Part shown: positions 25,263-36,506 of the stretch, piece after piece
How positions within the stretch are numbered: position 1 is the stretch's first letter
Layout: each line of letters starts with the position of its first letter
NCBI GenBank assembly: GCA_028583405.1
Contig: CM053252.1
Coordinates: 32,183,562-32,247,561 of the forward strand
Reading direction: 5' to 3'
Source of the DNA: Pogonophryne albipinna
Taxonomy: Eukaryota > Chordata > Actinopteri > Perciformes > Artedidraconidae
Length of the DNA: 64,000 nt
Translations under genes and position numbers: made by a program
Notes under the pieces: model-generated
Told to the model about the DNA's origin: nothing
What the model saw: only the letters and a program-made list of their open reading frames with translations
The model's database searches: none

Positions 25263-25664
25263 CTGCAGGGAACAGACAAAGACACTAACCAAATGCATAA
25301 TGAAACATATTATGCATTAATGTTGATTAGGCTAAAATATGTCAACAAGAAGCCCAGTATAATTAATTACTGGCTGCTTTTCTGTACCACCTGTATCAAT
25401 CTTCGTGCTGACCAGTGGCGGCTGTTGGAAAATATTTTTGGTGGGGCTATGGAAATAGGGACCAAACCATACTAGGGCGGTCCGGGGGGATGATGTTAGA
25501 GGGGGGGAGGACAAATTGAGGTTTAAAAATATGAGATAATCCATAATCTTCAGTGTGGTTAGCTATGAATCTTCAGTAGGCCCACACAAACTGCAGAACA
25601 CTGGTGCTTTGGGAACACTCAAATGATTTAATTCCCATTTAAAATCAGGAGACTAAATACAAAC

Positions 25665-25785
<121 letters not shown>

Positions 25786-25914
25786 CCTAGCATTACTATA
25801 CTTGTGGGGACCTAAATCAGTTTACACAGTCACGTGTGGGTACTCGCCTCCCTTATGGGGACAAATTGGAGGTCCCCATGAGGGGAATCATTAATTTTAG
25901 GGTGAAGACTTGGT

Positions 25915-26012
25915 TCGGTTTAGGATTAGGGTTAGGGTAAGGGTAAGGGTAAGGGTAAGGGTTAGGGTTAGGCATGTGTTGGTTATGGTTAAGGTTAGGG
26001 TTAGTCTCCAGG
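25915..26012. repeat. telomere-like GGGTTA/GGGTAA interstitial repeat
   Basis: A run of about ten hexamers alternating between GGGTTA and GGGTAA, then degenerate units through 26005, between two (TG)n tracts. The preceding 'tgtggggacct...ggtccccatgaggg' is a frequent companion sequence in fish dispersed repeats. Confidence 0.8.
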
Positions 26013-26024
26013 AAATACATGGTT

Positions 26025-26071
<47 letters not shown>
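26025..26071. repeat. (TG)n microsatellite
   Basis: About 23 TG units, the second tract inside the hAT at 25413-28546. Confidence 0.98.
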
Positions 26072-26072
<1 letters not shown>

Positions 26073-26816
26073 ATACTTGCCAACCCTCCCGATTTTCGCG
26101 GGAGACTCCCGATTTCATAGCCCTCTCCCGGTTTCCTCCCGGGGTCATATTTCTCCCGCATTTCTCCCGATTTCTGACAAAATCAGATTTACTCACGACT
26201 GTTTCCACTCGGACTTTAATACAGCTACACCATTGTTTGGTTTCCATGGTAGCACGTCTCTTTAGCAGCGTGCGCAACTCAAAGTTTGAGAGGGTGAGGA
26301 AGATGAAAACTGAACAAGAATCGACAACTCCACCCTCTGCTCACTCCTTTCTTGTAAAATACAGGTCCAGCCCACACATATGCTCCATGGTGCTACAGGC
26401 ATTGCCCTTACAACTACAATAAGCATGTAAATGTTAATCTACAGCTCCGGCGATCCACTAGTACCGGAGTCTCCACCTGCAGACAACTACTGTAGTGTCA
26501 CCTTGGATACGAGTCCAAACAACTCACTGACACACAGGCCAGGGTGCTGACAGGGCGCCCTTTGAGCATCAGATCTGACGACGCTGATTGGCTGAAATTA
26601 TGTTTCGGCGGCATAGTATACTGTACAGATAGCAACAGTCAGCTTGTTGGCTGCTGCTGCTCTGGCTGAGGGCTCCTTTCTACCGCCCGGACGAGAGAGG
26701 GTAATGATACACGCTGTGGCCAGGCAGGAAACATGTGACTTATCAGTAACTTTAGACATCGTAAAACAATTTTAAACGAGATTTTATCGTAGATTATACA
26801 TTTTACTGATACCAAC
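26072..26816. repeat. dispersed repeat with CTCCCG-rich end
   Basis: Starts 'catacttgccaaccctcccg' followed by five or more 'ctcccg(a/g)' units, a recurrent fish sequence that looks like the end of a DNA transposon. No opposite end was identified before the Tc1 element begins, and no gene is visible. Confidence 0.4.
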
Positions 26817-28425
26817 TACAGTGGGGCAAAAAAGTATTTAGTCAGCCACCAATTGTGCAAGTTCTCCCACTTAAAAAGATGAGAGAGGCCTGTAATTTTC
26901 ATCCTAGGTATACCTCAACTATGAGAGACAAAATGAGAAGAAAAAAAAACAGAGAATCACATTGTCTGATTTTTAAAGAATTTATTTGCAAATTATGGTG
27001 GAAAATAAGTATTTGGTCAATAACAAAAGTTCATCTCAATACTTTGTTATATACCCTTTGTTGGCAATGACAGAGGTCAAACGTTTTCTGTAAGTCTTCA
27101 CAAGGTTTTCACACACTGTTGCTGGTATTTTGGCCCATTCCTCCATGCAGATCTCCTCTAGAGCAGTGATGTTTTGGGGCTGTCGCTGGGCAACACGGAC
27201 TTTCAACTCCCTCCAAAGATTTTCTATGGGGTTGAGATCTGGAGACTGGCTAGGCCACTCCAGGACCTTGAAATGCTTCTTATGAAGCCACTCCTTCGTT
27301 GCCCGGGCGGTGTGTTTGGGATCATTGTCATGCTGAAAGACCCAGCCACGTTCATCTTCAATGCCCTTGCTGATGGAAGGAGGTTGTCACTCAAAATCTC
27401 ACGATACATGGCCCCATTCATTCTTTCCTTTACACGGATAAGTCGTCCTGGTCCCTTTGAAGAAAAACAGCCCCAAAGCATGATGTTTCCACCCCCATGT
27501 TTCACAGTAGGTATGGTGTTCTTTGGATGCAACTCAGCATTCTTTCTCCTCCAAACACGTCTAGTTGAGTTTTTACCAAAAAGTTCTATTTTGGTTTCAT
27601 CTGATCATATGACATTCTCCCAATCCTCTTCTGGATCATCTAAATGCTCTCTAGCAAACTTCAGACGGGCCTGGACATGTACTGGCTTAAGCAGGGGGAC
27701 ACGTCTGGCACTGCAGGATTTGAGTCCCTGGCGGTGTAGTGTGTTACTGATGGTAGCCTTTGTTACTTTGGTCCCAGCTCTCTGCAGGTCATTGACTAGG
27801 TCCCCCCGTGTGGTTCTGGGATTTTTGCTCACCGTTCTTGTGATCATTTTGACCCCACGGGGTGAGATCTTGCGTGGAGCCCCAGATCGAGGGAGATTAT
27901 CAGTGGTCTTGTATGTCTTCCATTTTCTAATAATTGCTCCCACAGTTGATTTCTTCACACCAAGCTGCTTACCTATTGCAGATTCAGTATTCCCAGCCTG
28001 GTGCAGGTCTACAATTTTGTTTCTGGTTTCCTTTGACAGCTCTTTGGTCTTGGCCATAGTGGAGTTTGGAGTGTGACTGTTTGAGGTTGTGGACAGGTGT
28101 CTTTTATACTGATAACGAGTTCAAACAGGTGCCATTAATACAGTTAACGAGTGGAGGACAGAGGAGGCTCTTAAAGAAGAAGTTACAGGTCTGTGAGAGC
28201 CAGACATCTTGTTTGTTTGTAGGTGACCAAATACTTATTTTACCGAGGAATTTACCAATGAATTCATTAAAAATCCTACAATGTGATTTCCTGGATTCTT
28301 TCCCCCCATTCTGTCTCTCATAGTTGAAGTGTACCTAGGATGAAAATTACAGGCCTCTCTCATCTTTTTAAGTGGGAGAACTTGCACAATTGGTGGCTGA
28401 CTAAATACTTTTTTGCCCCACTGTA
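26817..28425 (-). mobile_element. Tc1-like transposon, near full length
   Basis: The element runs from 26819 to 28423 (1605 bp), starting CAGTGGGGCAAAAAAGTATT and ending in its complement, with the expected TA duplication on both sides (26817-26818 and 28424-28425). The inverted repeats are about 200 bp long. The transposase lies on the minus strand. It is inserted inside the hAT element 25413-28546. Confidence 0.95.
27036..28057 (-). pseudogene. Tc1 transposase (DD34E), broken by one stop and one frameshift
   Basis: Starts [20 protein letters not shown] with a paired-like helix-turn-helix region, followed by [10 protein letters not shown] between the two DNA-binding halves. The catalytic triad is still visible in pieces: first Asp in [10 protein letters not shown], second Asp in HDNDPKH, and Glu in [16 protein letters not shown] nonsense codon at 27605-27607 replaces the residue, normally Trp, just before SDETK. 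A one-base frameshift lies near 27353-27362. The last codons read YITKY then stop at 27036-27038. About 340 residues in total fits the family. Cut-and-paste transposase at TA sites; this copy is inactive as it stands. Confidence 0.93.
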
Positions 28426-28554
28426 TATAATATTTACCTTCTTCATTAAAAATTAAAATTAAAATTAAAAATACAATGATGACAATCAAACATGTGGGAA
28501 GAGGGGGGGCGGTGGCCCTAGCGCCCCTCTTGGCCGGCCGCCACTGGTGCTGGA

Positions 28555-29370
28555 CATTAGCTAGGCAGTTGGGCACACAAAAAGAGACTCATAAGCCTTA
28601 ACATGCACACGGGTCCAGGCTACGTAAACAAAGCACAGAAAATCTTAAATTACAACACAAACAGAGGACGCTAAAGTAGAAGTATAACCTAATCCCCACA
28701 TCAAAAACAATTCCTAAAATATGTTTTTTTCCACCTGGCTCTGCCTCTTCTCTTCTACTCTTCCCACTGTGATTTGAGTAACTAAGTGACCCTCAAAGGT
28801 GAACATTGGGAAACAAATACCTACACTCTACATATATCCCATAGTGCAACATTTCACCTCCTGTGCCTTTTCATCAATGATGTAATGGTAGTTAATGTCA
28901 AGGGAGTATTGTACTACCTTGGGTTGAAACTTAAACCAACTAAAGCTTAGCAAGATGTGATTTAGTTTTCTTTTCCTCTCTCGAGTATTGACTTAGTTAA
29001 TTCCCTGTGCCTTAGATGAAGTTTGGTGAGGAATGTGCAAACATTAGACGACAACACTGTTTCTCTCCAGTGTATCTCAGTACCATGGTTACCCACCAAG
29101 GGGGTTATGACTGCATGTCTTGCAGAAAACAGGGCTCTGCTGACAGACACTGTCTGGCTTAGGAGATGGGGGAAATTTGGGGATGCAAGGTATTCTATTC
29201 ATGCAGGACATCAACCGTTCACACGTATACATGCACTCACCTGCCCACTTACCCACAGCTTCTGTAAAGGAAACAATCAATTGCCTGTTGATGTCATACT
29301 GAAGGAAAATAGTTCTATGTGGTTTTAAGGTTTTTGCTCATCTCCCTGTTTTGGAATGCATGCAGCACAC
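28555..29370. other. no gene seen
   Basis: Unique-looking sequence. Frames at 28962-29150 (-) and 29023-29328 (+) overlap each other and have no motifs. No upstream exon of the 24-25 kb gene was found here by eye. Confidence 0.5.
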
Positions 29371-29936
29371 TGTGGCTGGAGCCACACAAGAACGGTAACG
29401 CAAACGAACCGAATTCGATATCAAAAAAGTCTTCCGTCCACACGCAATAGGCACCAGAAACGTGTCCGTTCACACGAGACGCTGTAGTACATATGCCGGG
29501 CCTGTAAGTGGCGCTGTACTTCCGCCACAAAATACACCAAAAGCAGCAAAGAAGACATCCCGAGCATGGTTGCCATGGTTGCCCTTCTGTTTATTCTCCG
29601 CGGTGGATTTAGCAGCAGAGGTGGGGAGAGGCAGGGCTCTAGCTCTTTTTCTCCCTCCCCGAGGCAAGCGTGTGCTCTTGCTGTAAATCTCTCCGGTAGT
29701 CCACCAGCAGATGAAAAACACCCACCTCTCTGCCTCTTCCAAGGGACGAGGGAACCGTGCGGCAGAGTTTCAGTTAAAACATTTCTGAGCAGGAGAGGTG
29801 GGACTATTGCTTCAACGTTATCAGAAAATGATCGTATAGGGCGTAGACACGGAGCCGTTTGGCCCCCCGGAGCGTTTCGTCCGCAGATCGTTATCAGTGT
29901 TTCGCTGTCGGCCTCGTGTGGCCGAACCGTCTATAT
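29371..29936. repeat. dispersed MITE-like repeat with GGCTGGAGCCACACA / CTCGTGTGGCC ends
   Basis: The left part starts with 'gtggctggagccacacaag', and the right part ends 'gtcggcctcgtgtggccgaac'. Such sequences recur in fish genomes. Overlapping frames on both strands (29470-29970) reflect its GC-rich content and are not credible genes. Confidence 0.45.
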
Positions 29937-29982
29937 CAGGGGTGCCCAATACGTCCGGCAGTGTGGGTAGATCACATGGCAT
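29937..29982. mobile_element. hAT left end (CAGGGGTGCCCAATACGTC)
   Basis: CAGGGGTGCCCAATACGTC followed by 27 bp, then cut by the insertion of the TAGGGGGTG hAT at 29983. The continuation resumes after 30570, but its own right end was not found there. A second, inverted copy of this end lies at 30364-30382. Confidence 0.6.
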
Positions 29983-30570
29983 TAGGGGGTGTAACGGTAT
30001 ACGTACCGAAATTATTCGATACGGGCCCTTCGGTTCGGTACACGTGTGTACCGAAGTGTACCGAACGAATATAACGTTAAACGTAAAAAATTGAGAACGT
30101 GAACAACTTTTTGGAAGTAATTTGCTCACATTGGGTTCAACGCCTCATAGAGCCACCAAGTCATTTCATTGGACGAGAGGCATACTATGAGAGCTGGTCA
30201 CAGGGATGCGTTCAAATTTAGTCAGTAATTTCAGGAATTGGCGAAATGGCGAACGCAGATAAAGTTGAGTTCGAAAATCCTCCAGCATCATTGAAATCTC
30301 CGGTTTGGGAACATTTTGGTTTCGCAGTTACGTACAAGGATACGTAACCGATCGATTGCGATCGACGTATTGGGCACCCCTGATATAGACGGTTCAGCCA
30401 CATGAGGCCGACAGCGAAAAACTGAAAAAAAAACAAAAAAATATTTTATGTTTTGTGATAATTTTTTCTGCTATACCGAAAACGTACCGAACCAAAACGA
30501 ACCGTGACCTAAAAACCGAGGTACGTACCGAACCTAAATGTTTGTGAACCGTTACACCCCTACATGGCAT
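29975..30570. mobile_element. hAT element (TAGGGGGTGTAACGG ends), perfect 8-bp target duplication
   Basis: The element spans 29983-30562, starting TAGGGGGTGTAACGGTATAC and ending GAACCGTTACACCCCTA. It is flanked by identical catggcat copies (29975-29982 and 30563-30570). It contains the first exon of a BED-type transposase and an inverted insertion. Confidence 0.9.
30246..30347 (+). pseudogene. BED zinc-finger N-terminus of a hAT transposase
   Basis: ATG at 30246 opens MANADKVEFENPPASLKSPV, followed by WEHFGFAVTYKD, the first half of a BED domain (Trp and Phe before the Cys pair). The frame is cut after Lys-Asp, one Thr before a stop, where the inverted piece carrying a second hAT end begins. 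The Cys-x2-Cys and everything downstream are missing. Confidence 0.75.
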
Positions 30571-33500
30571 TGAAATAAAAAGGGAAAAAAAAGGGTTCAT
30601 GCAGTTATGAGGGGGGGCATCACCTCCTCATCTGAAGCGCAAATGCGGCGCACTATTATGTGCTTATGCGGCGTAATTAGTGTAAGCGCCACAGTTTATC
30701 CGCCGTTTAGTCCACTAGTCCAATTTGTGCCAATTCATAGCCTGTATGAACCTGCCATGTCTTTTTTAACGCCCCTCCAATGAAAGAGCTTTAAGTTGTG
30801 TTACATTCCCTCTTCATAACATTAAGAGGAACAACATTAGAAATAATGCCTGATGAAGTTTTCTTAGCTGACCTCATGATCCATCGTGTAATGTCCAACA
30901 AGAAATATGAGTCATTTCATACAAAGGCTCTTGCCTCGTGGCCCCCTGACCCCCTAACTGAAATGAAAAGTCCTGATGAGAATGATTGGTCAGTATCAGT
31001 TTTTGTCATGAAAAACTATTCAATAAATGTGATATTTCAATATTTTTAACTAGGAATAGGAGATTGTATGGTCTTTGAATGTGTTGTTGAGTTACTAAGC
31101 AATAAGTCCTCGAAATGACACAACGAATCATTTTAATTCTTACTGACATTGAGAAAAACACTTCATCATCGTTTGTCATGCCTTTCAAAACTGTGACACA
31201 TCACTTTTCCATTATGGTTACAAGCATTGTTTGTGTTCAAATATCTACTTTGTTAGGATAAAGGGAAAGAGTTATGTCTGTTTCACTACATTTCTAATTA
31301 AGGCTCAGGGGATTTTGTCATCATGGTTCCAAGAAGTCATTGGTTAAGGTTGGAAAACGATTGTGGCCACGGTTTAAAGCCGTCAGTCCCAATCTGCGCT
31401 CTAGCGTTCCCAGATCCTTAACTTCAAACCAAAAACAGTTTGGGAACCTCCGGTGTACAGGAACCTACTTTGACTGCTGCAATGGCAGCAAAACAATGTC
31501 TTCCAGTGTCAAAGTCTAACATTTTGCTGACTCATCCGTAAAACCAAGTCCCGGTACTTCCTCCTATGGTTTCCGAATCAGAAGAGGTCATTATCTCTAT
31601 GGCAGCTTGAGGGCTTTACCACTTGAACATGCCATTATTAGACATTTGCTGAAATAATGTATCCTCAGTAGGGCCGTCTCTTTTCGTTATGTGTTTTAAA
31701 TAGGAATACGGATCTACACATTGCTTCTGCTGGTGACTTTTCACCAAAAGTGAAGAAGCCGGGAATTAAAGAGCTTTGGAAAGTCCCAAAGCAAAGATCA
31801 CTGTGAATGATAAGAAGTGAAATAAAGCAACTCTCATATAATGGTAATATCGAATGAACGGTAAGAAAACATATCTCATGTAACAGAAAAGTAGTTTAAT
31901 GGTTGTATTGGAATGGAAAAAAACGACAAATTCCAATGAATTCATCACAAACTAATATATAACCAAGTGCCGCTATAATAAGATAACTCATAGACTGAAT
32001 CAGCCCTATTAAACCTTTCAACACTTTAATGCCACCAAGAGACCCTTACTACTGATACTCCCATGTCATGCAACATCTTATGCAAAACTGTCGTTTAGTC
32101 CAAGTTGTGTTCATGATCTAAAGTGGCTTCAGACTAAACACCCATGCTGTCATTGGTAGACTACACAAGGTTACCTGAGTTGCACATGGGACAACATGAA
32201 TAAATGAAAATGCTTCATAACACACAGCTGTGCCCCCTGTGGTTTGCCTACAGGGCAAACTCCTCTGTGCAGGATGAGGCAACACGGGCCTCAACATGTT
32301 TAGTCTGGTCTGCACTGAGGGGTCCTGTTAGGTTTCACCCTGCACTCACTGTGTCATGTGTTGTATAACTGCCAAGTAATGTGTCAGGGCTAGTTAGTCA
32401 TTCACTTACCTACTAACTGATCCTGATATATTTGACAATTAAAAACTATTTTGATGCTCCCAATTGCATAGATGGAAATATAATTACATATTTATTACTG
32501 GAAAAATAGAAATCACTAAATCAAATGTGGAATTTGTTAAAGAAAGACACAATATGTAATGTGACAAGGTTTTGTAGCAATTAACAAAGAAACATTTCAC
32601 CTTCTTTTTGCAACGGCACCATTTTTTTAATTAATATTGAGTGCAATCAAGTTAGTAATTGTTTAATTTGTTCAAACTAAACTCAAAATAAGAGCTTCAA
32701 CCTTTATAATAACTTTAACGAAAAACAGAGCCTTAAGAAAATGCCTCTCACCTGAAAAAACATTAAAAAAAAAAATGTAAATTCTCTTTAAATGTTTCTA
32801 ACATATAACTTAATGTAAAGCAGCTATTTGGGGTTTCAAATGTCTCGATGTGAGTCGGGATATCTGGAAAAAGTAAGTCATTTATTTTTAGTTCTTGGGA
32901 TTAAGAGTAATTGTGCATTCATTCTATACAATTCTGGGATTCATTTGGGGTTTTATTTGGATACAGTTTTAACATCTGTCATGATTTAACACAGAAAATA
33001 ATCTATTTTTGGTCTTTCCTAGCGTCACACTGAGGACTTACAGAGGTGACAAAATGGAAGAAGATAATTTGGCTGCACACTCACCATGCCCTCAGTTAGT
33101 CTGTTTATATTTGTAATAAGCCTAATGATGAAAATACATTACAGCATGTGGGTGGCAAAGATGGAATGAGCTCATGCATTTTCTTTAAGATCCAAAAAAC
33201 AAAGGAAAACAGTTTTTTTTTTCTTCAAGCTGACTTCACTCATTCAGTATGTCGTTATGTTTAATAAGATGCACTACTTTCGAGCGCACCTTCACTCAAC
33301 ATATGACTAACGTCCTCTCATCATCTGATACCCCGTGAAACATTGTGTAAATGTTTTTCAGAAATGTTAACTGGAGGGCTAACATGTCCCTGGAGGAGAC
33401 AATGAAAAGCTAATATTGTTATGTCATAAGGGACGCATTAGCTCCATACATTGGATTGACATGAAGGACAAGAGTGCATTAGAACACTATTCTTCACTAT

Positions 33501-35131
33501 TCCACATGTGTGTTGTGTTAACTCGCCATTACTCATCCAACCAACAGGTCATCATAATTTAATATCACCCAAAATTCCAGTACATGTACTTATCAAGCTT
33601 TATAATGGATGGGCATGTCCATCCATCCATTATAAGTTAAGTCATCTGCTGTTACATATTACTGTGATACGGTCCACTGATGTTTTCCTTGTGTCCTATG
33701 AAAGGAGCAGATAGGGGACAAACAGTTCTCAGAAAAAGGGCCTCGCTATAATCAGAAAAAAAACATTTGACGGGCCAAAGAGGTAAAAGAAACTGCAGCT
33801 CAACACCTTGTCCAGCTCAGGACACATAATAACTGTCTGAAATGTTTCTTTAGGTGCACCAATCTATTGCTTTTAGGGCTATGATTTCATGGTGTGAGGT
33901 ATCAATGTTTAACCAGAGTTGCAACACATTAGCCTCTCTTACAATTACCCACTGTGAAACACGTTTTTGGACCAAAATCAGTTAATTTTCCCCTGCTTTT
34001 TAATGTACTCTATATTTAAATGCTACAGAAGTATGGAAAGTTGAGTGAGAGAAAAGGGAATACATGGTGATTCAGGTATTTTTTCTAAGTACCTTTTATA
34101 TCTACTCTCACTGTCCTCTCAGACTTCTCAACAAATTAGCACATTTTAAAATGAAATGCCAAAATAAGATGCCAAACATTATATGTTACCTGCTTAGCAT
34201 CAGCATTTAAGTAATAACAGTGTGATCAGGTTTGCATGCTAACCTTAGCTTCCAAGCATATAGTTCTGGACTCTTACCATGTGAATTTGCCATGTTAGCA
34301 TGCTAAAGTGTTCTAATGTGGCGTCAACATAAGGGCGTTCAAGGCTGATGGAAATTACAATAGTTTTACAGGTATGTGGTCATAATTCAAGGTATTGGAC
34401 ACATTGCAATTCAGACTTGATGATGGCACACAACAAAAAGATAACCATGGTCAGCAGGATGAACCACACAAAGTTTCAATACAGTCCATCAAAAGTTTTT
34501 TAGATACTTCTAGATCGTCGAAGAAGTGATAGACTGACCAACCAGCAGCTAAATACATTAACAGTAAAATTATACCTCAGGTCCTTCACCTGTGAACATT
34601 TGAATAAATAGATTCATGTCCAGATGCTGTACAACTCTTGTCAACACGGTAAGTTGTCAAACTTATAAATTAAAGAGGTAACTAAAAACATAATAATTTT
34701 ATGCTGAAGAAAGACATGCACCAGCAAAAGGGAGTTTACCGACTTGGCAACCCGAAAGCTGTTCTAAGAAATGTCTTATTATTTATATTGGCATACTGAT
34801 CAAATGTTGGCCATTTAGTACTGGTCCATTTCTGAATGTTTAAAGCAGTTCTACTTATGTTTTCTATGAGTGAGCGATACATAATTCATTCAAGGATAAA
34901 TGTAGAAGAGTCTAGCCTTTGTTTTTTGTAATGGCTGAGCCTTTTTCAGTACTAAAATATATAAATATTATATTGGTGATGGATTCAAGTTCAGGTCAAA
35001 GGATAAAGGCACTTTGTGTAGCAATATTCTTTGGAGAACATGTCGAGTTCACTGGAAAAGAACATGCAGATCCCTTTATAATGAATCACATGATGTCACG
35101 CAGAAGGGGAGAGAGAGGTGTCTAAATGAAG
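30571..35131. other. no gene seen (4.5 kb)
   Basis: AT-rich, intron-like DNA. A perfect 13-bp hairpin occurs at 33600-33612/33623-33635 (TTATAATGGATGG and complement). Small frames such as 30798-31049 (+) have no motifs. Confidence 0.55.
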
Positions 35132-35182
35132 TCAGCTGTCCAAATACAAGTTAATGGTGCTCCATATCTCATCCACATGGTA
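35132..35182 (-). CDS. possible terminal exon of an unidentified minus-strand gene
   Basis: After a good acceptor (gggtgttctttttcag) 17 codons read YHVDEIWSTINLYLDS and end in TGA at 35132-35134. The composition is protein-like and the sequence is not part of any repeat I recognise. It is short, so chance cannot be excluded, and no upstream partner exon was identified. I do not recognise the protein. Confidence 0.3.
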   Translation of the reverse strand, partial: YHVDEIWSTINLYLDS

Positions 35183-36095
35183 CTGAAAAAGAACACCCTC
35201 TATTAGAAACACAAAACAAATCAGAAACATGCACGCACACACTTACAGTACAGAAACACACAAACATGCCTACACACAGTATGTGTGTGCTAATAGACAC
35301 CTAATTAGCAAAATATTCACTCTGGGACTGAGCCACAGTGTGAAGAATTGACATGACATCAGCTCCACTTAATTTCTTTCACATCCCGAACAAATAAACA
35401 ACCAATAGTTAAACGCCAATCACTTGACAGAGAACATTGTTTGGCCTTGCTGAGTTTTTGTCCCTGGAAACATTGTGAAGTGCAAAACATCCACCCTCAA
35501 GAACTACAATTACCCTAAACTATGTTGCTAATGTTGGCCCATACACATGGAAAAATAGCTGGTCAATCAGTATGATTCTGCTCCAAAATGATGGATGTGA
35601 TACAGCTTAACTTATTACATGTTGCATGCTGCAAAAAAAGTCTTAGCATCACATTTTCAGGACGATATCTCAAACCATTCAGCTTTTGGGTTTTTGCTTT
35701 TAATGGTTTCAAAAGTCCGTATTTGTCAAACCCTAACTCACGACAAAGGCTTGGTTGTTCCTGGTAATGCGCCATAGCTTACACTAACAGTTGTCCCCCC
35801 TTGCTCTTGTAAAAATGTATTTTTTACGTAGCCACGAGTCTCTGGGGACCATGGGACTAGAGCAGGTTGTTACTGGACACTGTCCATGCCTCTATCCCCC
35901 AACAGCTGTGAAAACCTGCTGCTGCCTCACATCTGGCAGCATCAGCAAGCTGTGGCCGCTGTGACGTGGACCGGTGTGAGGTCACCGCTGCTGTCACCGA
36001 GAGTCACCCACCACCCAGCTGTCAATCACAGTCCAGGTGCAGTGTGTGATTGTGTGCGTGTGTGTATGTACTTATGTAATGTAAGTATGAAATTG
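35183..36095. other. no gene seen
   Basis: Unique-looking sequence with a frame at 35563-35775 (-) lacking motifs or splice context. Confidence 0.55.
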
Positions 36096-36280
36096 TTAAA
36101 GGGGGCCTAATATGCTTTTTGGGTTTTTCCCTTTCCTGTTGTGTGTTCTATAGGTTTGTGTGCATGTAAATGGTCTGCAAAGGCTTGAATCCCTGTGTAA
36201 CCTCCAGAGGGTGTTTCTCTACCACATACTCTCCCCCTTGCCGTAAACGCCTTCATTGGACTCCTTTGTTTACTTACGTA
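36096..36280. mobile_element. left part of a TTAA-type MITE
   Basis: TTAA (36096-36099) followed by AGGGGGCCTAATATGC, similar to the end at 182. The following 'gggtttttccctttcctgttgtgtg' and 'gtgcatgtaaatggtctgcaaag' are a very common teleost repeat. The right end is missing; the sequence changes at the hAT-like end at 36281. Confidence 0.6.
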
Positions 36281-36506
36281 CAGGGCCGCCCCTGGCCAAC
36301 TTGTGGCCCCACGCAAAGTTATGTGACAAGGCCCTCTGACGCGAACGTCGTCGACAGGGGGGTGTGTGTGGTGCTAGTGGAGCACACGCGTGAACTGTGA
36401 ACGCCGGAGCCTCGCAGCGGCGAAACTGCGGCACGCCTAATTGAGGCTCATTTGCGATTCAGATGAGGCTCCCTCCGCAAATTGAGGCTGCCTTCGCGAG
36501 GCAGCC
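36281..36506. mobile_element. hAT-like left end fragment
   Basis: CAGGGCCGCCCCTGGCC fits a hAT terminal sequence. The GC-rich stretch after it runs into the truncated 5' LTR of the next element, and no partner end was found. Confidence 0.4.

Larger units (their letters stand above)
29901..30418. repeat. 55-bp inverted duplication spanning two element ends
   Basis: 29901-29955 and 30364-30418 are inverted copies with two mismatches. Each holds the end of the MITE-like repeat ('ttcgctgtcggcct...gaaccgtctatat') joined to the hAT end CAGGGGTGCCCAATACGTC. One copy lies inside the hAT that is inserted next to the other. Confidence 0.9.

Noticed and set aside
25915..26012. chromosome end or fusion point
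   Set aside because: The telomere-like hexamers are few, degenerate and embedded in a transposon.
27174..28076. 300-codon plus-strand frame
   Set aside because: It is antisense to the Tc1 transposase, which has recognisable domains on the minus strand.
29470..30129. several overlapping frames on both strands
   Set aside because: They follow a GC-rich dispersed repeat and element ends; no domain.
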